Source: Mucilaginibacter terrenus (GTDB lineage Bacteria; Bacteroidota; Bacteroidia; Sphingobacteriales; Sphingobacteriaceae). From it: a stretch of 64,000 nt of DNA. The notes under the pieces are model-generated. The model worked only from the letters and a program-made list of their open reading frames with translations. It did not search any database and had not been told where the DNA came from. Below are positions 25,617 to 36,985 of the stretch, in pieces. The stretch spans positions 992,001 to 1,056,000 of the forward strand of contig NZ_QWDE01000001.1 of the NCBI RefSeq assembly GCF_003432065.1. Reading direction: 5' to 3'. Both the position numbers and the translations under genes were made by a program. Position 1 is the first letter of the stretch. Each line of letters opens with the position of its first letter.

Positions 25617-28217
25617 TTACTTGAAATCCGCATCCGAAATCCCGGAATTTACAGTTGCGTCAGTTATCTTAATTGCAGTAGCTGCGCCGCCTATGCTGGT
25701 CTTTTCGCTAAAAGGAATTTTTATCCCTGTTGGAATTCCTTTATAGTCGTCGTATTCAGTCGGTGAACTTCCGGCGCTATCTGTTACACGCTTAATTTTT
25801 AAACCTGTTTTCATATCGTACCAGTGCTTAACACGCACACCTTCAGGGTTGGTTATGGTGACCATGTAAGCAAGTTTATCATGCACAACCTGTAAGTTAG
25901 GTGCCAGTGTCAAAGTATACCCGGTTTTACCATACTCCAGCTCAGGAAATAACCTATACCTGTTACGGACGCCTTTTGCCTCTTTTGATACATCGGATGG
26001 GCGGTTAAACTGCACCATACGTACGCTGTCGGCATTGATAACAATATTCGACACCACAAAGTTGTTGTAAGACGGCGCAATCAAATTCATATTGAACTTA
26101 TCAGGCTGCTTGTATTTAGTTGTTAATTTCAACGCCACACCCTGTAGAGTTGCTTCGCCGGTTATGGTCAGGTCTTTTACATCTTTAAGCCTTCCCTCTC
26201 CTCCTACGGCGCTAATGTAGTTCTGTATAACAGTTTGTGCCGTTACGCCTTTGGCAACTTCCTGACCGCTTAATGAGTTATTTTCCGGATTAACATCGGG
26301 CAGTACACCTTCCGGGTCTAATGTTACATAAGAAATTTTCGAAGTGGATTTATAAGCGAAGGTCCATTCTGGTCCGCGCTGCCATATTTCTGCTGGCAAC
26401 TTAACGGTACTGCTTTTTCCGTTTTCTTCCTTCACGTAGACTATAGCAGGTAAGGCCATTTCTCCCAGGTTCTCAATAGTGATAAGCGAGCCTTGTGATG
26501 GATCATTCTTTGTATACGCAATGCTTTTTACAGACTGATCCAGCGTCCAGGTATTCAGGAACCATTCGTTCCAAAACCAGCTCAGGTCCTCTCCTGCCGC
26601 ATTATCCATGCTACGGAAAAAATCCCAAGGTGTTGGATGTTTAAACGCCCAGCGCTTGATGTATGTTTTAAATGCATAGTCAAACCGCTCTTCTCCCAAT
26701 ATCTGCTCCCGTAAAATCATTAGACCGGCAGCTGGCTTCTCATACGCGGCGTAGCCCAGGTAGGATGACTGGATAACATCCGGTGTATTCATAATAGCGT
26801 CTGCATTGGCGCTGAACATGCTTGGTGCCCCGGCTTGTACCTCATCCGGGTGGTAGTACTCTCCGCTGTTAAATTGTTTGGTGTCTACCTTATTTATAAA
26901 GGTATTAAAACCCTCATCCATCCAGGCATACTTACGTTCGTTAGAGCCTACTATCATCGGGAACCAGTTGTGGCCAAATTCGTGGTTAGTAACGTCCCAT
27001 AATCCACCTCCTTCACTCTCATGGCTGCAGAACACAATTCCCGGGTACTCCATACCACTAACCGGACCGCCAACATTGGTGGCAACCGGGTAAGTATATT
27101 CAAACCATTTGCCCGAGTAAAGCTCAATTGCAGCTTTTACGTATTCGGTAGAACGGCCATAAGCACCTTTACCACCGCTTGATATAGGATATACCGATTG
27201 CGCCAAAGCTTTTTTACCATTTGAAAGATTAATGCGTGCGGCGTCCCATACAAAGGCTTTTGAAGCTGCCCAGGCAACATCACGTGAGTTTTTACACACA
27301 AAATGCCAGGTAAGTGTAGGCTTTTTTAGGTAAGCATTACCACCTACCACATCTGCCGAGTCTTTTATCATGACTGTTTTATCACTTGTGCGCGCTTGTG
27401 CAAGGCGCTTAAGTTCTGTTGCGGTAAGCACTTCGTTAGGGTTAATTAATTCACCTGAGCCTACAATAACCAGGCTTGCCGGCGCTGTAATGGTATAGTC
27501 GAAATTACCATACTCCAGGTAAAACTCAGATGAGCCCATGTAAGGTATGGTGTTCCATCCGCTCACATCATCATAAACTTCCATGCGGGGGTACCATTGC
27601 GCTATATCGTATATCCAACCCTGCGGTGTTTTTAAGCGTCCGGTGCGGTCGGTGCCGTATTCAGGCACGGTATAAGCATACTCTATCTTTATCTGAAGCT
27701 TAGCTCCTGATGACCGCAGCGTATCTTTCAGGCGTATTTGCATACGGGTATCTGTAACGCGGTAAACAGGCGTTTCGGCTTTGCCGTTCTTTATGACCGT
27801 TACCGATTTTATCTCGTAACCCTTAGTAAAGCCAGTATTTGCAAAGCGGCCGCCGCCAACAACAGTTGTTGCTTGCCCGCGGGAATCCTCTTTATAAATA
27901 TTCTGATCCAACTGCAGCCATAAAAAGCTCAATGGATCAGGACTGTTGTTTGTGTAGGTGATTATCGTGCTGCCCGTAATACGGTGCGCAGCCGTATCCA
28001 ATTTGGCGTCAATTTTATAATCGGCGCGGTTTTGCCAATATTTAACGCCGGGTGCACCAGATGCAGAGCGGAACTCTGTGCCTTTTCCAAAATAAAAAAG
28101 GGGGTTAAATACTTTGTGCTGATCGTACTTTGATTTGGTTGATGTAGTATCCTGCGCATGAAGCGTGTAGGAGCCTGCCGCAAGGAGCACAGAAAGTGCC
28201 AGTGAAATAATTTTCAT
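25617..28217 (-). CDS. Secreted M1-family metallopeptidase
   Basis: The start at 28217 gives 866 aa with signal peptide [21 protein letters not shown]. An N-terminal beta domain leads to the catalytic domain: VSGMEYPG in the GxMEN position and HEFGHNW with H at residue 412. The third zinc ligand is in MDEGFN, 18 residues later. A C-terminal region from about 690 may be an LolA-like or sorting-related domain. It is predicted to digest peptides outside the inner membrane. The longer frame to 28316 would overlap the next gene. Confidence 0.88.
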   Translation of the reverse strand: MKIISLALSVLLAAGSYTLHAQDTTSTKSKYDQHKVFNPLFYFGKGTEFRSASGAPGVKYWQNRADYKIDAKLDTAAHRITGSTIITYTNNSPDPLSFLWLQLDQNIYKEDSRGQATTVVGGGRFANTGFTKGYEIKSVTVIKNGKAETPVYRVTDTRMQIRLKDTLRSSGAKLQIKIEYAYTVPEYGTDRTGRLKTPQGWIYDIAQWYPRMEVYDDVSGWNTIPYMGSSEFYLEYGNFDYTITAPASLVIVGSGELINPNEVLTATELKRLAQARTSDKTVMIKDSADVVGGNAYLKKPTLTWHFVCKNSRDVAWAASKAFVWDAARINLSNGKKALAQSVYPISSGGKGAYGRSTEYVKAAIELYSGKWFEYTYPVATNVGGPVSGMEYPGIVFCSHESEGGGLWDVTNHEFGHNWFPMIVGSNERKYAWMDEGFNTFINKVDTKQFNSGEYYHPDEVQAGAPSMFSANADAIMNTPDVIQSSYLGYAAYEKPAAGLMILREQILGEERFDYAFKTYIKRWAFKHPTPWDFFRSMDNAAGEDLSWFWNEWFLNTWTLDQSVKSIAYTKNDPSQGSLITIENLGEMALPAIVYVKEENGKSSTVKLPAEIWQRGPEWTFAYKSTSKISYVTLDPEGVLPDVNPENNSLSGQEVAKGVTAQTVIQNYISAVGGEGRLKDVKDLTITGEATLQGVALKLTTKYKQPDKFNMNLIAPSYNNFVVSNIVINADSVRMVQFNRPSDVSKEAKGVRNRYRLFPELEYGKTGYTLTLAPNLQVVHDKLAYMVTITNPEGVRVKHWYDMKTGLKIKRVTDSAGSSPTEYDDYKGIPTGIKIPFSEKTSIGGAATAIKITDATVNSGISDADFK

Positions 28218-28272
28218 AGTTGATGAGTGATATAAAGCTAATCTATCGTTTTTAGTAAAATAAAACAAGATG

Positions 28273-30756
28273 CTACCGGATGATTGTGACGTAGCCAGAT
28301 TGTTTATTCTTTTCATCTAGTTGTATAACATAATAGTAAACACCTGCAGGAAGAGGCTTACCGCTGTTGTTGGTTCCGTCCCAACCGCCTGTGTAATATT
28401 TTATGTCTTTTATAATAGAGCCGTTTCGGTTATAGATGTAAAGGTGATTACCCAATAGTCTGTCTACATATTTGATGTTCCACACATCGTTTATACCATC
28501 ACCATTAGGGGTAAAAGTGTTTGGTATTACCACTTGCTTTTTAACAAGTATGGTCACAGTGGATGTATCAGAGCATCCGTTGTCATTAGACACAATTAGC
28601 TGGTAAGTTATATCATCATCAGGGGTACTGGTTGGTGCAGCTATGTTTGCATTATCAAGATAGGTGTCTGGCACCCAGCGGAAATACTTTGACCCTGTAC
28701 CTTTAAGTTTAACCACATCGCCTAAGGTCACAATGGTATCTTTGTTGTAAATAGTAGCAAGTGGTTTATCAAAAGTTAACGTGACTGGATACAACGTACT
28801 CTCGCATTTACCGTTGGTAAGCTGAGCATACAATGTCGTATCCCTACGGATAATACCGGTAAACAGCGTACCTGAGTTTTCTTCAACAAAATTCTTGTTA
28901 GCATCAAACCACCTGTATTTTTCTTTCGCTTTAGCTCCCTTTACTGTGATAGATGTGCTGCCCCATTCGCAAAGAACTGTGTTACTGGTTACGGTAACAG
29001 GCGCAAATTGGTATTCTGCAACCTTGATTGACAGCGTTTTTGTACGATTTTGATAAGCGTTGGTAATAGTTACCGAATATGTGCCCGGCTGGGTCAGGCT
29101 AATGGAAGATGCCGTACTACCGTTAGACCATAGGTATGTTGCGCCGGGTAATTTTACGTCAAGCGTTATAGTTTCGTCTTTGCATATCACGGTGTCTGTA
29201 CGTAACGATACATCGATTACCTGGTCATATTTAATGTTTATGGATCCGCTTGAACTACAACCGGCAGAACTTGTAACGTCTACACTGTAGGTGCCAGGTG
29301 CTGTCACTAATAGTGTTTGTTGCGCTGTGCCATTATTCCATTTGTAAGTACTGCCGGGATTGCCTGCGTCAAGCTGTAGTGTTTGCCCGTAGAAAAGTGT
29401 AACATCCTTACCCAGATCTACTTGGGGTAAAGGCGCTATTACAACATCTTTAGTAAACTTTGTTGTTTCCCCATCATGTAAAACTTCCAGCGTTACAGGA
29501 TAAGTACCTACAGTGGCGTATTTATGACTTGGCGTTGCTGTAGTTGATGTATTATCCGGCGAGCTTGGATCACCGAAATTCCATTTCATGCTTTGGATGT
29601 TCTCCAACGAGGTATTCATCTTAAAATTAGTTACTTCGCCTATACATGTTCCTACAGATGAAAATGCTACCTCTGCAAAATAGCTTTGGATAAAATTTGG
29701 CAGACCAAACGAGCTGCTCTTTCCTCCCAAATAAATTGTGCTATTTTTAAAATTACAATTGAGTCCCTCCAAATTCGGCTGCTCTATAGAATGAAGATAC
29801 TGACCTCCGGGTTCTGCCACATATATTTTGCCGTCACTTGCAAGTTGCAAAGCACCTAATCTCGATGCGGTCCCTATTTTTACACCCTTAGTTGCTATTG
29901 TGCCGCTAGATGCAGGCATTTTCACCTGATAAATATTTGATCCTTCTTCACCTATATACAAAAATTGTCCGTTGGGAGAAAACTCTACACCATATGGGCC
30001 AAAGCCCTGAAAACCGGTAATCGTTTGCGGGTTTGTAATTTTTCCAGTTACTTTATCAAAATCGTAAATCTCAACAAGATTTGTACTATAATCCATAGCT
30101 GCTGCTAATTTATCACCCTTTGGCGACGCTTTCATGTATCCTATCGTTCCCAGATAATCATCTGCCATATAGGTCCCTACGGAAGACGCCACAGGTGACG
30201 GCTGTAGCCCGTCTTTGGTTATAAGATAACATAAGAACTTATTAGATTGATATTCATGTGTTAACACCCATATATCCTGGTTATTTTGGTGCTTTACAGC
30301 GGTAATCTTCTCAGTAGATTTCTCAATCAATAATTTGTTTTTTTCAATAACTTCGCCCAGGCCTGAATTTTTGGACATATCAACAATTGAGTAATACATT
30401 GATCGTCCTTCCTGAAGTATAGTAAATACATAATAGATGCTGGAGCTTCCAGGTTGGGGGACGATAACTCCTGATTGTGTTGACGAAGGATTGCCAAACA
30501 AGTAATTCCCATTTTTCATTGTGTCTTGCCTGTTATATACGGTAATGCCGTCGGTATAAAAAAGTAAAGCACCCTCAGCATCAGCAATACTTGAACATCC
30601 CTCAAAGGCCGACATCTTACTGTCTGTTAAAGCGGTAGGCGGAGATGTATTGAAATTTAATCCTGCGCCGTATCCAAAATACCAGATGTTCCCTTGTTTT
30701 TGGGCAAGTAGCGATCCGCTGTAGAAGAGGCACAGTACAAAGATGATTCTTTTCAC
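28273..30756 (-). CDS. PKD-domain protein with gliding-type C-terminal sorting domain
   Basis: The 827-aa protein has a signal peptide ([18 protein letters not shown]). Residues 20-350 resemble a beta-propeller ([27 protein letters not shown]). One PKD fold lies near 370-440 ([23 protein letters not shown]), followed by Ig-like repeats with WNNGT and WSNGST. The last 80 residues ([37 protein letters not shown]) are the type B gliding-motility C-terminal domain. That domain directs export by the type IX secretion system to the cell surface. It is probably an adhesin or surface protein. Confidence 0.9.
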   Translation of the reverse strand: MKRIIFVLCLFYSGSLLAQKQGNIWYFGYGAGLNFNTSPPTALTDSKMSAFEGCSSIADAEGALLFYTDGITVYNRQDTMKNGNYLFGNPSSTQSGVIVPQPGSSSIYYVFTILQEGRSMYYSIVDMSKNSGLGEVIEKNKLLIEKSTEKITAVKHQNNQDIWVLTHEYQSNKFLCYLITKDGLQPSPVASSVGTYMADDYLGTIGYMKASPKGDKLAAAMDYSTNLVEIYDFDKVTGKITNPQTITGFQGFGPYGVEFSPNGQFLYIGEEGSNIYQVKMPASSGTIATKGVKIGTASRLGALQLASDGKIYVAEPGGQYLHSIEQPNLEGLNCNFKNSTIYLGGKSSSFGLPNFIQSYFAEVAFSSVGTCIGEVTNFKMNTSLENIQSMKWNFGDPSSPDNTSTTATPSHKYATVGTYPVTLEVLHDGETTKFTKDVVIAPLPQVDLGKDVTLFYGQTLQLDAGNPGSTYKWNNGTAQQTLLVTAPGTYSVDVTSSAGCSSSGSINIKYDQVIDVSLRTDTVICKDETITLDVKLPGATYLWSNGSTASSISLTQPGTYSVTITNAYQNRTKTLSIKVAEYQFAPVTVTSNTVLCEWGSTSITVKGAKAKEKYRWFDANKNFVEENSGTLFTGIIRRDTTLYAQLTNGKCESTLYPVTLTFDKPLATIYNKDTIVTLGDVVKLKGTGSKYFRWVPDTYLDNANIAAPTSTPDDDITYQLIVSNDNGCSDTSTVTILVKKQVVIPNTFTPNGDGINDVWNIKYVDRLLGNHLYIYNRNGSIIKDIKYYTGGWDGTNNSGKPLPAGVYYYVIQLDEKNKQSGYVTIIR

Positions 30757-30984
30757 ATCGCCGATTATTGAAGATAAGAGCCTATTGTAGAATTTCTCTC
30801 AGGCGGGAAGGGCCTAAGGGTAGCACTTATGCAGCACTGTGATGGAGTTATCGGGAGCATTGTGAATAGGGTTTAATCAATACATAAAAGTATAAATAAC
30901 TTGTTATACCAAAAAATATTTTAACGCAAACCTCGCTACCCATTGCCCTGCAACAATGTTTTTTAAACCGTTGCTGCTTTTTTC

Positions 30985-30992
30985 TATTTTTG
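30985..30992 (+). promoter_or_regulatory. Promoter -7 element of the glycosyltransferase-GH3-dxr run
   Basis: TATTTTTG matches TAnnTTTG and a TTTT occurs 20 bases upstream in the -33 position. It lies 29 bases before the ATG at 31022. The 265-base gap upstream shows nothing else. Confidence 0.5.
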
Positions 30993-31021
30993 TAGCTTGC
31001 CTTACACAAGGTTGCTTATAA

Positions 31022-31972
31022 ATGGATATATCTGTAGTAGTACCGTTGTATGATGAAGTAGAATCGTTACCTGAGCTTACCTCGTGGATAAGCCGGGTAA
31101 TGAACGATAACAATTATACATATGAGATAATTTTGGTGGATGATGGTAGCCGCGATGGCTCCTGGGACATGATTTGCCGTTTAAAAGAGAGCAATCCCTT
31201 CATCTATGGTATTAAGTTCAGGCGTAACTATGGTAAGTCTGCAGCCCTGAACACCGGGTTTGAAGCTGCGCGTGGAGAAGTCATCATAACTATGGATGCC
31301 GACCTGCAGGATAGTCCCGATGAGATACCCGGCTTGTACCGCCGGATTACGGAAGATAAGTACGACCTGGTTTCTGGTTGGAAGGCCAAACGATACGATC
31401 CGCTAAGTAAAACCATACCTACAAAACTTTTCAATGCCGCCACACGCAAGATGAGCGGTATAAATAACTTGCACGACTTCAATTGCGGACTTAAGGCTTA
31501 CAGAAAAACTGTTGTCAAGAATATAGAAGTATATGGCGAAATGCACCGCTACATTCCGGTGTTAGCAAAGTGGGCCGGGTTTACAAAAATTGGCGAACAG
31601 GTTGTTGAACACCGCGCGCGTAAATACGGTAAGACCAAATTTGGCTGGAGCCGGTTCATTAACGGCTTTCTTGACTTGCTCTCAATTTTTTTCGTGGGCA
31701 AATTTGGCAAACGGCCAATGCATTTTTTTGGCACTATGGGTACACTGAGCTTTTTTGCAGGCACTGTATTGGCGTTATGGATAATGGGTGAAAAGCTATA
31801 CCTGATAGCAAAACACGAACATTACCGCGATATTACAGACAATCCCTTATTTTATCTAGCCTTGGTTGCAATTGTTCTTGGTTCGCAGCTCTTCCTTACC
31901 GGCTTTGTTGCCGAACTGGTATCAAGAAACGCGCCCGAAAGGAACAGGTACCAAATCGAAGAAACGGTTTGA
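31022..31972 (+). CDS. Family 2 glycosyltransferase with two C-terminal membrane spans (DPM1/GtrB-like)
   Basis: The 316-aa protein has a GT-A domain: VPLYDEVESL at the N-terminus, VDDGSRDGS, metal-binding DADLQD and NCGLKAYRK. Two strong hydrophobic segments follow near residues 230-260 and 270-300. This is the layout of polyprenyl-phosphate sugar transferases, which load a sugar onto a lipid carrier at the cytoplasmic membrane face. It opens a long co-directional gene run through to rseP. The sugar is unknown. Confidence 0.88.
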   Translation: MDISVVVPLYDEVESLPELTSWISRVMNDNNYTYEIILVDDGSRDGSWDMICRLKESNPFIYGIKFRRNYGKSAALNTGFEAARGEVIITMDADLQDSPDEIPGLYRRITEDKYDLVSGWKAKRYDPLSKTIPTKLFNAATRKMSGINNLHDFNCGLKAYRKTVVKNIEVYGEMHRYIPVLAKWAGFTKIGEQVVEHRARKYGKTKFGWSRFINGFLDLLSIFFVGKFGKRPMHFFGTMGTLSFFAGTVLALWIMGEKLYLIAKHEHYRDITDNPLFYLALVAIVLGSQLFLTGFVAELVSRNAPERNRYQIEETV

Positions 31973-32024
31973 TCATTACTACCTTGCTAAACCATCATTT
32001 ACCTGTGTTCACTAAACAGTTTTA

Positions 32025-32993
32025 ATGTTTTTTTCGATAATAATACCTCTTTATAACCGACCGCAGGAGATTGATGAGCTGCTTGCAACACTTGTACAGC
32101 AAACGTACAAGCACTTCGAGGTATTGGTAATAGAGGATGGCTCTACTAACAAAGCTGATAATATTGTTAGCGGCTATCAAGACAAACTTGATATCCGGTA
32201 TTTCGAAAAGGCAAACGAAGGACAAGGGTTCACCCGCAACTTTGGCTTCGAAAGGGCAAAAGGAGATTACTTTATCATCTTTGATTCAGATTGCCTGATA
32301 CCTGCTGATTACCTGCAAATTGTAAATGACTGGTTAAGCACTAATTGGCTTGATGCGTACGGTGGGCCGGACGGAGCTCATGAATCTTTTACCCCTATTC
32401 AAAAAGCGATAAGTTACAGCATGACCTCTCCTTTTACTACCGGCGGTATACGTGGAAGTAAAAAGGCTATCGGGCAATTTCATCCGCGCAGCTTTAATAT
32501 GGGTATATCCAGGCAGGTTTGGGAAAAAGCCGGCGGGTTCATAATTACCCGGCTCGGAGAAGATATTGAGTATAGCATCAGGGTGCATTCACTTGGGTTT
32601 AAAATTGGGCTTATACCTGAAGCTATTGTTTATCATAAGCGCCGTACAGATTTCTTAAAGTTTTACAAGCAATTGCATTTTTTTGGCAGAGCAAGGATAA
32701 ACATTTATAAATTTTTCCCCTCGGAGCTAAAAGCCGTGCACTTTTTTCCGGCACTTTTTACGCTTGGAATTATATTCACGCTTGTAGCCAACCTTTTACG
32801 ATGGCAAATAGCAGTGTTGTGTAATGCCGTGTTGATATCGATTATTTTGTTAATATTTTTTCATGCCTGGTGGAAAAACAAATCGCTTAAAATTGCATTT
32901 TTGAGCGTGATAGCTGCCTTCACACAACTGACTGCCTACGGGTTAGGATTTATGCAGGATTACTGGAAGCGTGTGGTGTTAAAAAGATCATAA
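32025..32993 (+). CDS. Family 2 glycosyltransferase
   Basis: The 322-aa protein has the GT2 start IIPLYNRPQEIDELL, then VIEDGSTN and an acidic metal motif in FDSDCLIPAD. LGEDIEYSIRVHSLG corresponds to the catalytic ED block. Two or three hydrophobic segments near residues 245-310 anchor it to the membrane. It lies 52 bases after another GT2 gene and only seven bases before the next gene. The acceptor is not known; cell-surface glycan synthesis is the likely role. Confidence 0.85.
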   Translation: MFFSIIIPLYNRPQEIDELLATLVQQTYKHFEVLVIEDGSTNKADNIVSGYQDKLDIRYFEKANEGQGFTRNFGFERAKGDYFIIFDSDCLIPADYLQIVNDWLSTNWLDAYGGPDGAHESFTPIQKAISYSMTSPFTTGGIRGSKKAIGQFHPRSFNMGISRQVWEKAGGFIITRLGEDIEYSIRVHSLGFKIGLIPEAIVYHKRRTDFLKFYKQLHFFGRARINIYKFFPSELKAVHFFPALFTLGIIFTLVANLLRWQIAVLCNAVLISIILLIFFHAWWKNKSLKIAFLSVIAAFTQLTAYGLGFMQDYWKRVVLKRS

Positions 32994-33000
32994 GAGTAGT

Positions 33001-33735
33001 ATGTACCATCCATTTTCCGTTGGGGAAACCCTTAAGACTTCCTGGGATCTTCTTAAAAAGAACTTTGCGGTTATAATTATTTATTCGATCCTTTCTTTTC
33101 TGTTGCTGATCGTTATTGGCGTGATCATCTCTTTTACCTACTCTCCATCTGAAAAAGATTTTGCAGGTACGATGATAGTATCGTTCATAGGTATTTTTGT
33201 GCAAGCTTTTACCACCCTGGGACTTTACAAACTAATATTTACCGTGATTGATAATGAATATTACGAGTTCGAGTTTAAGCAAATTGTTCCCACATTTAAG
33301 ATGGTACTAAGCTACCTGGGAGTTATCTTTATATTGGCTTTCATTATTACCAATGTAAATATTGGTTTGGATTATCTTGAAGACGATTCAATTTTAAGGT
33401 TGGTGATCACCGACGTGCTAACGCTCGTAGGTCTGTACTTTGCTCTTCGCATCATGTTTTTCAACACGTTTATCGTTGATGACGCGTCCGGCCCTATCGA
33501 GTCTATTAAACAAAGCTTTGACCTGACTAAAGGCTATATTTTGAAAGTAGTACTAATACTACTTAGCATTATTATCTTTATAGCAATACCAGCCTGGCTG
33601 TCACAATATTTTCCGCTTATCTCTATTACAATTGTGTTTACCTATCCTTTTGTAAATATAATACTCGCCGTCACCTATCGTAAACTTATCTACAGCCACC
33701 AGGATGTAGACGACGATATTGCCGAAACCAACTAA
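33001..33735 (+). CDS. Multi-span membrane protein of unknown function
   Basis: The 244-aa protein has about six hydrophobic spans. The N-terminus YHPFSVGETLKTSWDLLKKNF, with a later IESIKQSFDLTKGY motif, resembles small membrane proteins related to the glycerophosphodiester phosphodiesterase membrane domain or DUF975 groups. No catalytic residues are visible. It is tightly packed between the glycosyltransferase and the GH3 gene, so it likely acts in the same envelope-related process. Confidence 0.6.
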   Translation: MYHPFSVGETLKTSWDLLKKNFAVIIIYSILSFLLLIVIGVIISFTYSPSEKDFAGTMIVSFIGIFVQAFTTLGLYKLIFTVIDNEYYEFEFKQIVPTFKMVLSYLGVIFILAFIITNVNIGLDYLEDDSILRLVITDVLTLVGLYFALRIMFFNTFIVDDASGPIESIKQSFDLTKGYILKVVLILLSIIIFIAIPAWLSQYFPLISITIVFTYPFVNIILAVTYRKLIYSHQDVDDDIAETN

Positions 33736-33736
33736 C

Positions 33737-35248
33737 ATGGGGTTAAAAGCATCATTGAGTAAAGTATTTGCCTGGTGGGTAAACCGTGAACTGAACCACA
33801 TTCGCCAAAACGGGGTTTCTCTGCAGCAGAAAACATTTAGTGATCTCATTTTTGCGGCTAAGAATACAATCTTTGGGAAGGATCATGATTTCTCTTCAAT
33901 CGAAAGCTACGAAGACTTCAAAAAGAAAGTTCCTGTACGTGATTACGAAGAGTTGAGGTTGTATATAGATCGTGTTGTTCAAGGTGAAAAGGATGTTATG
34001 TGGCCGGGCAAACCGGCTTACCTCGCAAAAACATCGGGAACTACCTCTGGTGTAAAATATATTCCTATCTCTAAGGAAAGCATGCCCGAACACATTAAGG
34101 CTGCACGTAACGCTTTACTAAGCTACATCCATGAAACAGGCAATGCAGAGTTTGTAGGTGGTAAGATGATATTTTTGCAAGGCAGTCCGGTACTTGCCGA
34201 GAAAGCAGGTATCCAAACTGGGAGGCTCTCAGGCATTGTAGCGCACCACGTTCCCGGGTATTTGCAAAAAAACAGGCTTCCCTCCTACAATACTAATTCC
34301 ATAGAAGACTGGGAAGAAAAAGTGGACGCAATTGTGCAGGAGACCCAAAACGAAGACATGCGCCTGATCTCCGGAATACCGCCATGGTGCCAAATGTATT
34401 TTGACAAGCTATCTGCCGTAAACGGTGGTAAAAAGATAAAAGACATTTTCCCCAACTTTAAGCTCTACGTACATGGCGGTGTAAACTTTGAGCCATACCG
34501 CGCTCGTATGGAAGAAACTATTGGCTTTGGTATCGACAGTATAGAAACCTATCCTGCATCTGAAGGATTTATCGCGTTTCAGGATACCCGTACTGAAAAG
34601 GGCTTGCTGTTAATGGTTGATGCAGGTATTTTCTATGAATTTATTCCGAGCGAGGAGTATTACAATGAAGACCCTATCCGCATCAATTTGAAAGATGTTG
34701 AGCTGGATAAAAATTATGCGCTGATACTAAACACAAGCGCAGGGCTTTGGGGTTATAGTTTAGGAGACACCGTAAAGTTTGTTAGTAAGAACCCGTATCG
34801 CATAGTAGTGACCGGGCGCATAAAACATTACATTTCTGCTTTTGGAGAGCATGTAATAGGCGAAGAAGTTGAACAAGCTTTAATGAGCGTTGCCGCTGAA
34901 GAAGGTGTTGATGTTATTGAATTTACCATAGCGCCACAGGTAACACCCGCAAGTGGCGAGCTGCCTTTTCACGAATGGTTTGTAGAGTTTGGAAAAGAGC
35001 CTAATAACCTGGCAGACTTTGCTTTGAAGGTAGATAAGGCACTTCAGAAAAAAAATATTTACTACACGGACCTTATTGAGGGTAACATTTTAAGGCCTTT
35101 AGTAGTCAATAGTTTAAAAAAAGACGCTTTTATAAACTACATGCGTGGCCAAGGTAAACTTGGAGGCCAAAACAAGGTACCCAGGCTATCAAACGACAGG
35201 AAGATAGCGGACGAGTTAAAGCAGTATGTTGTAAACCAAACGAGATGA
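33737..35248 (+). CDS. GH3-family acyl-adenylate (auxin-responsive promoter-like) protein
   Basis: The start at 33737, one base after the preceding stop, gives 503 aa starting MGLKASLSKVFAWW; an in-frame ATG at 33719 overlaps the previous gene. Typical GH3 blocks are KTSGTTSGVKYIPIS (ATP loop), YPASEGFIAFQ and TGRIKHYISAFGEH near the hinge. Plant GH3 enzymes adenylate acyl acids and conjugate them to amino acids. Bacterial members are widespread in Bacteroidota but mostly uncharacterised. It overlaps the next gene by four bases. Confidence 0.88.
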   Translation: MGLKASLSKVFAWWVNRELNHIRQNGVSLQQKTFSDLIFAAKNTIFGKDHDFSSIESYEDFKKKVPVRDYEELRLYIDRVVQGEKDVMWPGKPAYLAKTSGTTSGVKYIPISKESMPEHIKAARNALLSYIHETGNAEFVGGKMIFLQGSPVLAEKAGIQTGRLSGIVAHHVPGYLQKNRLPSYNTNSIEDWEEKVDAIVQETQNEDMRLISGIPPWCQMYFDKLSAVNGGKKIKDIFPNFKLYVHGGVNFEPYRARMEETIGFGIDSIETYPASEGFIAFQDTRTEKGLLLMVDAGIFYEFIPSEEYYNEDPIRINLKDVELDKNYALILNTSAGLWGYSLGDTVKFVSKNPYRIVVTGRIKHYISAFGEHVIGEEVEQALMSVAAEEGVDVIEFTIAPQVTPASGELPFHEWFVEFGKEPNNLADFALKVDKALQKKNIYYTDLIEGNILRPLVVNSLKKDAFINYMRGQGKLGGQNKVPRLSNDRKIADELKQYVVNQTR

Positions 35249-35769
35249 AAAAGCTATTTTCGGTGTTAACACTCTTGCTGCTATCATTTATGATGGCTAA
35301 CGGACAGGGAACAGAAAATCTTAAGATAGCATGGCCAGGTGAATACAAATGGAAAGTGGCCTCTAATCAGCAAACGTCGGCGGCTAATATGATAGAGCTT
35401 ATTCCCGGTGCTGAGACGCTGAACAGTTGGACTATAATGGCCACCATGATGTCCTATAAAAACATGCGAGTGCCGTCTATATCAAAAGTACCGCCGATGC
35501 TTTTTACGACTACTCAAAAAAACGCACCGCTGGCAAAACTTACCGTTTTAGAAAACGGTGTAAAAGCGGGACGGCAGTGGACGATATTTAAAATCGAATC
35601 GCCTTCATTCAAAAATTCGCCCGCTCCTGAATCACAACTTTACTACGCTATACAAGGCGATAGAACTTTATATGTTAGCTTCGTAGCAGTAAAAGCTAAA
35701 TGGATTCCGACTGTATTTGTTTTTAAGTGGACAAACGTATTTAAATCCAGTCAGCTGGTAAAACAATAA
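35245..35769 (+). CDS. Secreted hypothetical protein
   Basis: The 174-aa protein has a short signal peptide (MKKLFSVLTLLLLSFMMANG) and a compact beta-rich domain with conserved-looking WPGEYKWKV and LYYAIQGDRTLYVSFVAV. It has no cysteines. It overlaps the GH3 stop codon (ATGA), which implies coupled translation and suggests a functional link to that gene. I do not recognise the family. Confidence 0.65.
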   Translation: MKKLFSVLTLLLLSFMMANGQGTENLKIAWPGEYKWKVASNQQTSAANMIELIPGAETLNSWTIMATMMSYKNMRVPSISKVPPMLFTTTQKNAPLAKLTVLENGVKAGRQWTIFKIESPSFKNSPAPESQLYYAIQGDRTLYVSFVAVKAKWIPTVFVFKWTNVFKSSQLVKQ

Positions 35770-35787
35770 CACACATCTAAATTAAAC

Positions 35788-36972
35788 TTGAGTATAATTA
35801 AACAAATAGCCGTTCTTGGTTCGTCGGGCAGCATAGGTACACAAACGCTTGATGTTATTCGCCAAAATCCTGCGCTTTTCAACGTGTTTTTACTAACTGT
35901 GAATGTAAATGCTGAAGCGTTAATAGAGCAAGCACTTGAATTTAAGCCGAAGTATGCTGTTATATGCGATAAAAGTAAGTACCAGCAGGTACGTGATGCG
36001 CTTATACACCTCCCTATAAAGGTGATGGCTGGCTATGACGCTATTAAGGACTTGGTTACCCACCCCGAAATAGATATTGTACTTACGGCTATGGTGGGGT
36101 TTTCGGGGCTGGAGCCCACTATTAACGCCATAAAAGCCGGGAAGGACATAGCTCTTGCAAATAAAGAAACTCTTGTTGTTGCGGGAGAACTTATTACAGC
36201 TCTTGCTCAAGAACATAATGTAAAAATATTGCCGGTAGACAGCGAACACTCTGCCATATTCCAGTGCCTCGCCGGAGAAGAACAGAATTCTGTAGAAAAA
36301 ATTATACTTACCGCATCTGGAGGGCCATTCAGGGGCAAAGATCGTGAGTTTCTTTCTACGGTAACACGAGAAAACGCGCTTAAACATCCTAATTGGGTGA
36401 TGGGTGCCAAAATCACGATTGATTCTGCTTCGTTGATGAATAAAGGACTTGAGGTAATAGAAGCGAAATGGTTGTTCAATCTTCGGGCAGACCAAATAGA
36501 TGTGATTGTACATCCGCAATCTATCATTCATTCTATGGTTCAGTTTGGAGATGGGTCCATAAAGGCGCAAATGGGCTTACCAGATATGAAGCTGCCTATA
36601 CAGTACGCGCTCTCCTATCCGCAGAGAATCAAAAGCAGCTTCGCCCGTTTTAACTTTACATCTTACCCAAACCTAAGTTTTGAGCAGCCAGATACGGCAA
36701 CTTTCAGAAACTTAGAGCTAGCTTACAAAGCACTGGAGCGCGGCGGCAATATGCCATGTATCATCAACGCGGCTAACGAGGTTGCAGTAGCTGCATTCCT
36801 GGCAAATAAGACCGGCTTTCTGGATATGAGCGATATAATTGAAAGCTGCATGCAGGAGATAAGCTACCTTGCCGAGCCTACCCTGGATGACTATTTGAAT
36901 ACCGATAAAGAAACACGCATATTTGCGGAAAATTTAATTACCAAAATGCCGTTAAAGGCTATACGATCTTAG
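35788..36972 (+). CDS. dxr: 1-deoxy-D-xylulose 5-phosphate reductoisomerase
   Basis: The 394-aa enzyme forms 2-C-methyl-D-erythritol 4-phosphate in the non-mevalonate isoprenoid pathway using NADPH. The N-terminal GSSGSIGTQTLDVI is the NADPH loop, and ANKETLV, PVDSEHSAIFQ and ASGGPFRG are active-site blocks. The reading frame has no upstream or nearby ATG and must begin at the TTG at 35788, followed by SIIKQIAVLG. It is 18 bases after the secreted protein gene and 13 before rseP, so it is probably co-transcribed with both. Confidence 0.93.
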   Translation: MSIIKQIAVLGSSGSIGTQTLDVIRQNPALFNVFLLTVNVNAEALIEQALEFKPKYAVICDKSKYQQVRDALIHLPIKVMAGYDAIKDLVTHPEIDIVLTAMVGFSGLEPTINAIKAGKDIALANKETLVVAGELITALAQEHNVKILPVDSEHSAIFQCLAGEEQNSVEKIILTASGGPFRGKDREFLSTVTRENALKHPNWVMGAKITIDSASLMNKGLEVIEAKWLFNLRADQIDVIVHPQSIIHSMVQFGDGSIKAQMGLPDMKLPIQYALSYPQRIKSSFARFNFTSYPNLSFEQPDTATFRNLELAYKALERGGNMPCIINAANEVAVAAFLANKTGFLDMSDIIESCMQEISYLAEPTLDDYLNTDKETRIFAENLITKMPLKAIRS

Positions 36973-36985
36973 AATAAAATAACGA

